From Syntrophomonadaceae bacterium (GTDB taxonomy: Bacteria > Bacillota > Dethiobacteria > DTU022), in the NCBI GenBank assembly GCA_003567725.1, contig PWYU01000080.1, positions 1 through 46,949 of the forward strand: a stretch of 46,949 nt of DNA, written 5' to 3'. Made by a program: the position numbers and the translations under genes. Below the pieces are notes generated by a model, which was given only the letters and a program-made list of their open reading frames with translations, was not told the origin of the DNA and made no database searches. This document shows positions 43,086 through 46,949 of this stretch, piece after piece. Each line of letters starts with the position of its first letter. The stretch's first letter is position 1.

Positions 43086-44831
43086 TTAACTTGTCACCTC
43101 CTCGTAAGTCAAAGCCCTGGTGGGGCACCAGCTAACGCAGCTCATACATTGCACACATACACCTACACCACGCTCTTTTTTAACGATTACATTGTGAGGG
43201 CATATATCAACGCAAATCTTACAGTCAGTACAGATTGACTCATCAAATGCAAGACGTCCATTTTTAAATATAATTGCGTTGGTCGGGCAAGTGTTCACAC
43301 ATTCCAAACACAAATCACATGTTTGTCCCTTGATTTCCAGGCCGGCCCTGGTATATTCGGAAGTTACTTTTAAACGGCTAAGTGATGGATTAAATGTTTG
43401 TTCATTTTGAGCGCTGCATGCCAGATGACAAAGTTTACAGCCTATGCATTTATCTGCTTCAAATCTTAGTATTTTGGAACCCCGGGCGGCTGCTGCACTT
43501 GATTTGGAAACTTTATTGAGGACTTTGTCCAGTGTTTCCAATACGTAATCCATTTCGTCGTAACTGATGGTCAAGGTTGGTTCAATTCTTATGGTCTTGG
43601 CGTTAATCAAAGTTCCTGCCACCAGGATCCCGTTATCGAACAATCCTTTGGCCACTTCAAAACCGGTTTCATCGTCAACAAACTCCAAACCTATCAGCAA
43701 GCCTCTACCGCGCGCTTCTTTCATCAAAGGCTGCTTTTCAGCTATTTGTTTAATTTTAGGCAAGAAATAGTCGCCTTTTTCCTTGGATTGTTGTACTAAG
43801 TTTTCTTCTATAATTACATTAATTGCTGCAATGGCTGCTGCGCAGGCTACGGGGTTACCTCCAAAGGTTGTGGTATGCAAGAAAGGATTGGGAGTCATCT
43901 TTTCAAAGATTTTCCTGGTGGATACGAAAGCTCCGATAGGCATAACCCCGCCACCGAAAGCCTTAGCCAGGCACATGATGTCGGGAACTACATTATAATG
44001 TTCCATTCCGAACATTTTACCAGTACGGCCCATACCGGTTTGCACTTCGTCGGCAATCAATAAAACTTCGAATTCATCACAAATCTCTCTTACTTCTTTA
44101 AAGTAATTATCGGGAGGAATAATTACTCCTCCTTCACCCTGGATGGGTTCCAATATCACCGCTGCGATTTTGCTGCCAACGGCAAAGCTGCTGTGGATTA
44201 CTTTGCGCATGGTTTCGGCATCGCCATAAGGAACATGTTGAACACCCGGTATCAAGGGCAGGTACGGCGCTCTAAAAACCTCTTTAGCAGTGGCGCTTAA
44301 GGATCCCTGAGACTTTCCGTGAAACGCCCCCACTGTAGAAATTATACCCGGGCACCCTGTATGCAGTTTGGCCAGCTTTAAAGCTCCTTCAACTGATTCA
44401 GTGCCGCTGTTGGTAAAAAACGAAAAATTTAACTCCCCGGGTGTTATCATAGCAACCAGCTTGGCCAGCATTGCCCTTAATGGATCAAGCAACTCCTGGC
44501 TGTGTAAAGCCTGGCGGTTAAGCTGATCTTTTACTGCTTTAAGTACTTTGGGATGCCGGTGGCCGACGTTATAAATACCGTAGCCTCCAAGGCAGTCAAG
44601 AAAACGGTTGCCATAAATGTCGACAAAACCGGTGCCGCTGTCTTCCCATTCTACGGCAGCATAATCAGTGGAAACTGATTTCCGGTATTCTAAAAAACCG
44701 GGGTTGTAGTTATCCCTAAAACCCTCAAGGGTTTCTTTAGCTACCCATTCTTTTTCTTCATCATTAAGCTCCCTTTTTGATATAAAGTCCAGAACTTTTT
44801 TGGAGAAGTCAAAACTCTCACTTAAACTCAT
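43086..44831 (-). CDS. Putrescine-type aminotransferase fused to a four-cluster polyferredoxin
   Basis: This is a 581-residue fusion. Residues 1 to about 450 are a complete class III aminotransferase that closely follows the E. coli putrescine aminotransferase (PatA/YgjG) pattern: ALHSQELLDPLRAMLAKL, NSGTESVEGALKLAK, ADEVQTGMGRTG and LAKAFGGGVMPIGA with Schiff-base Lys290. After an Ala/Ser linker, residues about 454-581 carry four CX2CX2CX3C motifs starting at Cys462, 505, 534 and 559, enough for four [4Fe-4S] clusters. The start is the second ATG (44831), 7 bases after AAGGAGG; ATG 44837 is only 1 base away. PatA makes 4-aminobutanal. The adjacent AOR could oxidise that aldehyde and reduce the fused ferredoxin. 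Transcription is from a sigma-54 promoter. Confidence 0.9.
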   Translation of the reverse strand: MSLSESFDFSKKVLDFISKRELNDEEKEWVAKETLEGFRDNYNPGFLEYRKSVSTDYAAVEWEDSGTGFVDIYGNRFLDCLGGYGIYNVGHRHPKVLKAVKDQLNRQALHSQELLDPLRAMLAKLVAMITPGELNFSFFTNSGTESVEGALKLAKLHTGCPGIISTVGAFHGKSQGSLSATAKEVFRAPYLPLIPGVQHVPYGDAETMRKVIHSSFAVGSKIAAVILEPIQGEGGVIIPPDNYFKEVREICDEFEVLLIADEVQTGMGRTGKMFGMEHYNVVPDIMCLAKAFGGGVMPIGAFVSTRKIFEKMTPNPFLHTTTFGGNPVACAAAIAAINVIIEENLVQQSKEKGDYFLPKIKQIAEKQPLMKEARGRGLLIGLEFVDDETGFEVAKGLFDNGILVAGTLINAKTIRIEPTLTISYDEMDYVLETLDKVLNKVSKSSAAAARGSKILRFEADKCIGCKLCHLACSAQNEQTFNPSLSRLKVTSEYTRAGLEIKGQTCDLCLECVNTCPTNAIIFKNGRLAFDESICTDCKICVDICPHNVIVKKERGVGVCVQCMSCVSWCPTRALTYEEVTS

Positions 44832-44972
44832 ATTCATGCCTCCTTGCTGAAGATCTTTATCAACTAAACTTCCTTACCTGAAAAAATTTTACTCTTAGTG
44901 TCACCTCCCTGAAACACTTAAATGTGCTAATTACTGGTTACCGGTTATTGATTCCTGGTGCATTATTAATAC

Positions 44973-44987
44973 GCAATTATTGTGCCA
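44973..44987 (-). promoter_or_regulatory. Sigma-54 (-24/-12) promoter of the aminotransferase-aor genes
   Basis: On the minus strand TGGCAC, five bases (AATAA), TTGC: a full match to the sigma-54 consensus with GG and GC at the correct spacing. Transcription would start near 44961, giving a leader of about 130 bases before the ATG at 44831. The divergent neighbour encodes a sigma-54 activator. Confidence 0.88.
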
Positions 44988-45058
44988 GGTTTAAGAATGC
45001 TTTAAATAAGGAGTTATTGGCTTCATCGAAGCTAAAAAACCAACCACTTCCTCTCAAC

Positions 45059-45088
45059 TTTAAGAAATTTCATTGCAAATTTCTTAAA
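45059..45088. promoter_or_regulatory. Probable enhancer (upstream activator site)
   Basis: This is a perfect inverted repeat, TTTAAGAAATTT, CATTGC, AAATTTCTTAAA. Its centre is about 87 bases upstream of the -24 element, the usual distance for an enhancer-binding protein. It also overlaps the candidate -35 of the regulator gene, so autoregulation is possible. Confidence 0.7.
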
Positions 45089-45113
45089 ATTGAGATATGC
45101 TTTTTAATACAAT
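45084..45113 (+). promoter_or_regulatory. Possible promoter of the sigma-54 activator gene
   Basis: TTAAAA (45084-45089), an 18-base spacer and TACAAT (45108-45113) lie 24 bases before the ATG. The match is moderate and the -35 lies inside the palindrome. Confidence 0.4.
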
Positions 45114-45137
45114 GTTCTATTTAGCGAGGTTCTTTTA

Positions 45138-46928
45138 ATGGCAAGCTTGAAAGATATTCAGCCAATGGTCCAAGATGTTGCTGAAGCAATTTCTGCTGCA
45201 CTGGGAGTTGAAGTGGAAATTGTTGATGATGAACTTACAGTGATTGCCGGGAGCGGCTATTATAAAGAACGGATCGGTGATATCCTTGAGTATGGAAAAG
45301 TTGAAGGAGACTATCTATATGCTCGTACCTTGCGCCAGCAGAGCGCTTCAGTTGTTACAGATCCGGCTGGAGATCCTAACTATGACCCTTCTTCTCTTAC
45401 AGGTATGACTCGTGAGTTGGGTGAAATTTGCAGTCCTATTCTTTTTAAAAATCAAGCCCTGGGTGTGATTGGGCTTTCAGCGTTAAACAAGGAGCAGCGA
45501 AAGAAGCTCTTTTTCAATAAGGATGCGATCTTGAATTTTCTTAAACATATGAGTCATTTGCTCTCTGTAAAACTTTCCGAATCCGAGACAATGGATCAAT
45601 TAAGCACCTTGTCCCGTGAATTGAAGGTTGTTTTAGAAACCATTCACGAAGGAGCGTTGGCCATTAATTCCGATGGCCTGGTTACTCATTGTAACACTAC
45701 GGCTGCCAGGTTGCTGGGTACCAGCCCGGATGAAATAATCGGCAAACATATTGGTGAATTTTGGGATAAACCGCAGGCACTTGAAGTCTTGAAGACCAAC
45801 CGGCCCTATACTGAAAGAGAGGAAATATATCATACCCGGCAAAAACATATGCATTTTATAGTCTCAGTGCGCCCTATACCGGGTAAAGCCGGTCCGGCCG
45901 GCGCCGTGATTTCTTTCCGCGACATTGCTGAGGCCAGGCGGTTGGTACATGATTTAAGTGATCAGCGGGTTCAGTATACTTTTGATCATATTATCGGGCA
46001 AAGCGGTCCCATCCGGCAGGTTAAAGACCAGGCCATGCAGGTGGCCGGGGGAAGTTCTACCGTATTAATAACCGGCGAAAGCGGGACTGGCAAAGAAATT
46101 TTTGCTCGTGCTATACACGGGGCCAGCTTCTTTGATAAAGGGCCTTTTATTAGTGTTAATTGCGGAGCAATTCCGGAAACGCTGCTTGAAAGTGAATTAT
46201 TTGGTTATGAAGGAGGCGCTTTTACAGGAGCGCATAAGGATGGAAAGGCCGGTAAATTTGAGCTGGCTGTCGGAGGGACCATATTTTTAGATGAAATCGG
46301 TGAAATGCCTCTTCATTTGCAGGTTAAATTACTCCATGTTTTACAAAACCGCCATGTAGAACGAATAGGAGGCAATAAGAAAATACCTGTCAACGTCAGG
46401 ATAATTGCCGCCTCAAACCGGGATTTGGAAATGATGCTGCAGGAAGGTAATTTTCGTAAAGATCTATATTTTAGGCTCAGTGTTATCCCTTTGCATATTC
46501 CACCGCTAAAAGATCGGCGGGAAGATATCCCTCTTTTAGTAGAGCACTGCCTCGAAAAATATTGCCGCATACTGGATAATAATGGTTTGAGGGTTGATCA
46601 GTCTGTTATGGATTGTTACCTCCAGTACCCCTGGCCTGGTAATGTTAGAGAGCTGGAAAACGCTGTGGAGTATTCGGTGAATATGACACATGGAGAACTC
46701 ATTAAAGTGGAGCATATTCCTCCCCGGATTCGCTCTTTTGATAATAGTAAGAGCAAACGGGAGGGATCAGACTTGCAAACTTTACTTAAGAATTATGAAA
46801 GGGATTTGCTTAATGATTATCTGAATAAATACGGTACTTCGTATTACTCAAAAATGAACATCGCCAGAGAATTAAAAATTAGCCGGGCTACTCTTTACCG
46901 AAAACTGACCGAACTGAATCTTTCTTGA
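45138..46928 (+). CDS. Sigma-54-dependent transcriptional activator (GAF-PAS-AAA+-Fis HTH)
   Basis: This is a 596-residue enhancer-binding protein. Residues about 1-150 form a GAF-like sensor and 155-270 a PAS domain (VLETIHEGALAINSDG). An AAA+ domain follows, with Walker A GESGTGKE (313-320), the sigma-54-contacting loop GAFTGA (360-365), Walker B TIFLDEIGEM (381-390) and the WPGNVRELENAV sensor region. A Fis-type helix-turn-helix ends the protein (YYSKMNIARELKISRATLYRKL). No phosphoreceiver domain is present, so it probably senses a small molecule directly. It is divergent from the aminotransferase-ferredoxin/aor genes and is the obvious activator of their sigma-54 promoter. ATG 45138 follows GAGG at about 10 bases. 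Confidence 0.95.
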   Translation: MASLKDIQPMVQDVAEAISAALGVEVEIVDDELTVIAGSGYYKERIGDILEYGKVEGDYLYARTLRQQSASVVTDPAGDPNYDPSSLTGMTRELGEICSPILFKNQALGVIGLSALNKEQRKKLFFNKDAILNFLKHMSHLLSVKLSESETMDQLSTLSRELKVVLETIHEGALAINSDGLVTHCNTTAARLLGTSPDEIIGKHIGEFWDKPQALEVLKTNRPYTEREEIYHTRQKHMHFIVSVRPIPGKAGPAGAVISFRDIAEARRLVHDLSDQRVQYTFDHIIGQSGPIRQVKDQAMQVAGGSSTVLITGESGTGKEIFARAIHGASFFDKGPFISVNCGAIPETLLESELFGYEGGAFTGAHKDGKAGKFELAVGGTIFLDEIGEMPLHLQVKLLHVLQNRHVERIGGNKKIPVNVRIIAASNRDLEMMLQEGNFRKDLYFRLSVIPLHIPPLKDRREDIPLLVEHCLEKYCRILDNNGLRVDQSVMDCYLQYPWPGNVRELENAVEYSVNMTHGELIKVEHIPPRIRSFDNSKSKREGSDLQTLLKNYERDLLNDYLNKYGTSYYSKMNIARELKISRATLYRKLTELNLS

Positions 46929-46949
46929 AAATGAGAAATGGCTTGGCGC

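Overview
The window reads as the chromosome of a low-to-mid GC, Gram-positive-type anaerobe, most likely a clostridial member of the Bacillota. The basis is: strong AGGAGG-type ribosome sites with many TTG/GTG starts, a CodY regulator, a CIRCE operator in front of an Hsp20 gene, lipoboxes on solute-binding proteins, a tungsten-type aldehyde:ferredoxin oxidoreductase (AOR), multi-cluster ferredoxin domains, TRAP transporters and sigma-54 control. No phage, insertion sequence or CRISPR array was seen. Two tRNA genes (Pro-UGG and Gly-UCC) are present. All calls come from reading the sequence; no database search was run.

Layout. Bases 1-9973 hold an EamA exporter, a Ser-Asn-Gly repeat lipoprotein, two tandem SLC13-type permeases with RCK_C domains, a small lipoprotein, transketolase and a membrane-anchored VanY-like carboxypeptidase. 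Bases 10000-14806 hold a DUF4870 gene beside a decayed copy of itself, an unlisted 41-residue membrane protein on the minus strand, a TtcA-like PP-loop ATPase and larB-larC (nickel-pincer nucleotide synthesis). Bases 14900-20924 carry codY, a UPF0316 membrane protein whose promoter lies between two matching palindromes, lemA-htpX, rph, rdgB and an aromatic-acid-exporter-like protein. Bases 21000-28251 carry an unassigned structured RNA candidate, tRNA-Pro, a QueG-like Fe-S protein, an orphan glycine-betaine-type binding lipoprotein followed by a GGDEF/HD-GYP sensor, an ABC exporter pair, tRNA-Gly and CIRCE-hsp20. Bases 28405-30134 hold the ACT-domain and UPF0210 pair.

Bases 30674-46928 are catabolic. 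On the plus strand are a GABA-type aminotransferase and a complete TRAP transporter (DctP-DctQ-DctM). On the minus strand, read from 44831 down to 35805, are: a putrescine-aminotransferase-like enzyme fused to a four-cluster polyferredoxin, AOR, a second TRAP transporter, a MoaD/ThiS-like protein and a lysine-6-dehydrogenase-like enzyme. A divergent sigma-54 activator (45138-46928) faces this cluster. Between them lie a textbook -24/-12 promoter and a perfect 12-bp inverted repeat at enhancer distance.

Inferred working model: an amine or amino acid is imported by a TRAP system whose binding protein lacks the usual carboxylate-binding Arg. It is transaminated or dehydrogenated to an aldehyde, and the aldehyde is oxidised by AOR with electrons going to ferredoxin, here physically attached to the transaminase. 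This aminotransferase-polyferredoxin-AOR module is the most unusual system in the window.
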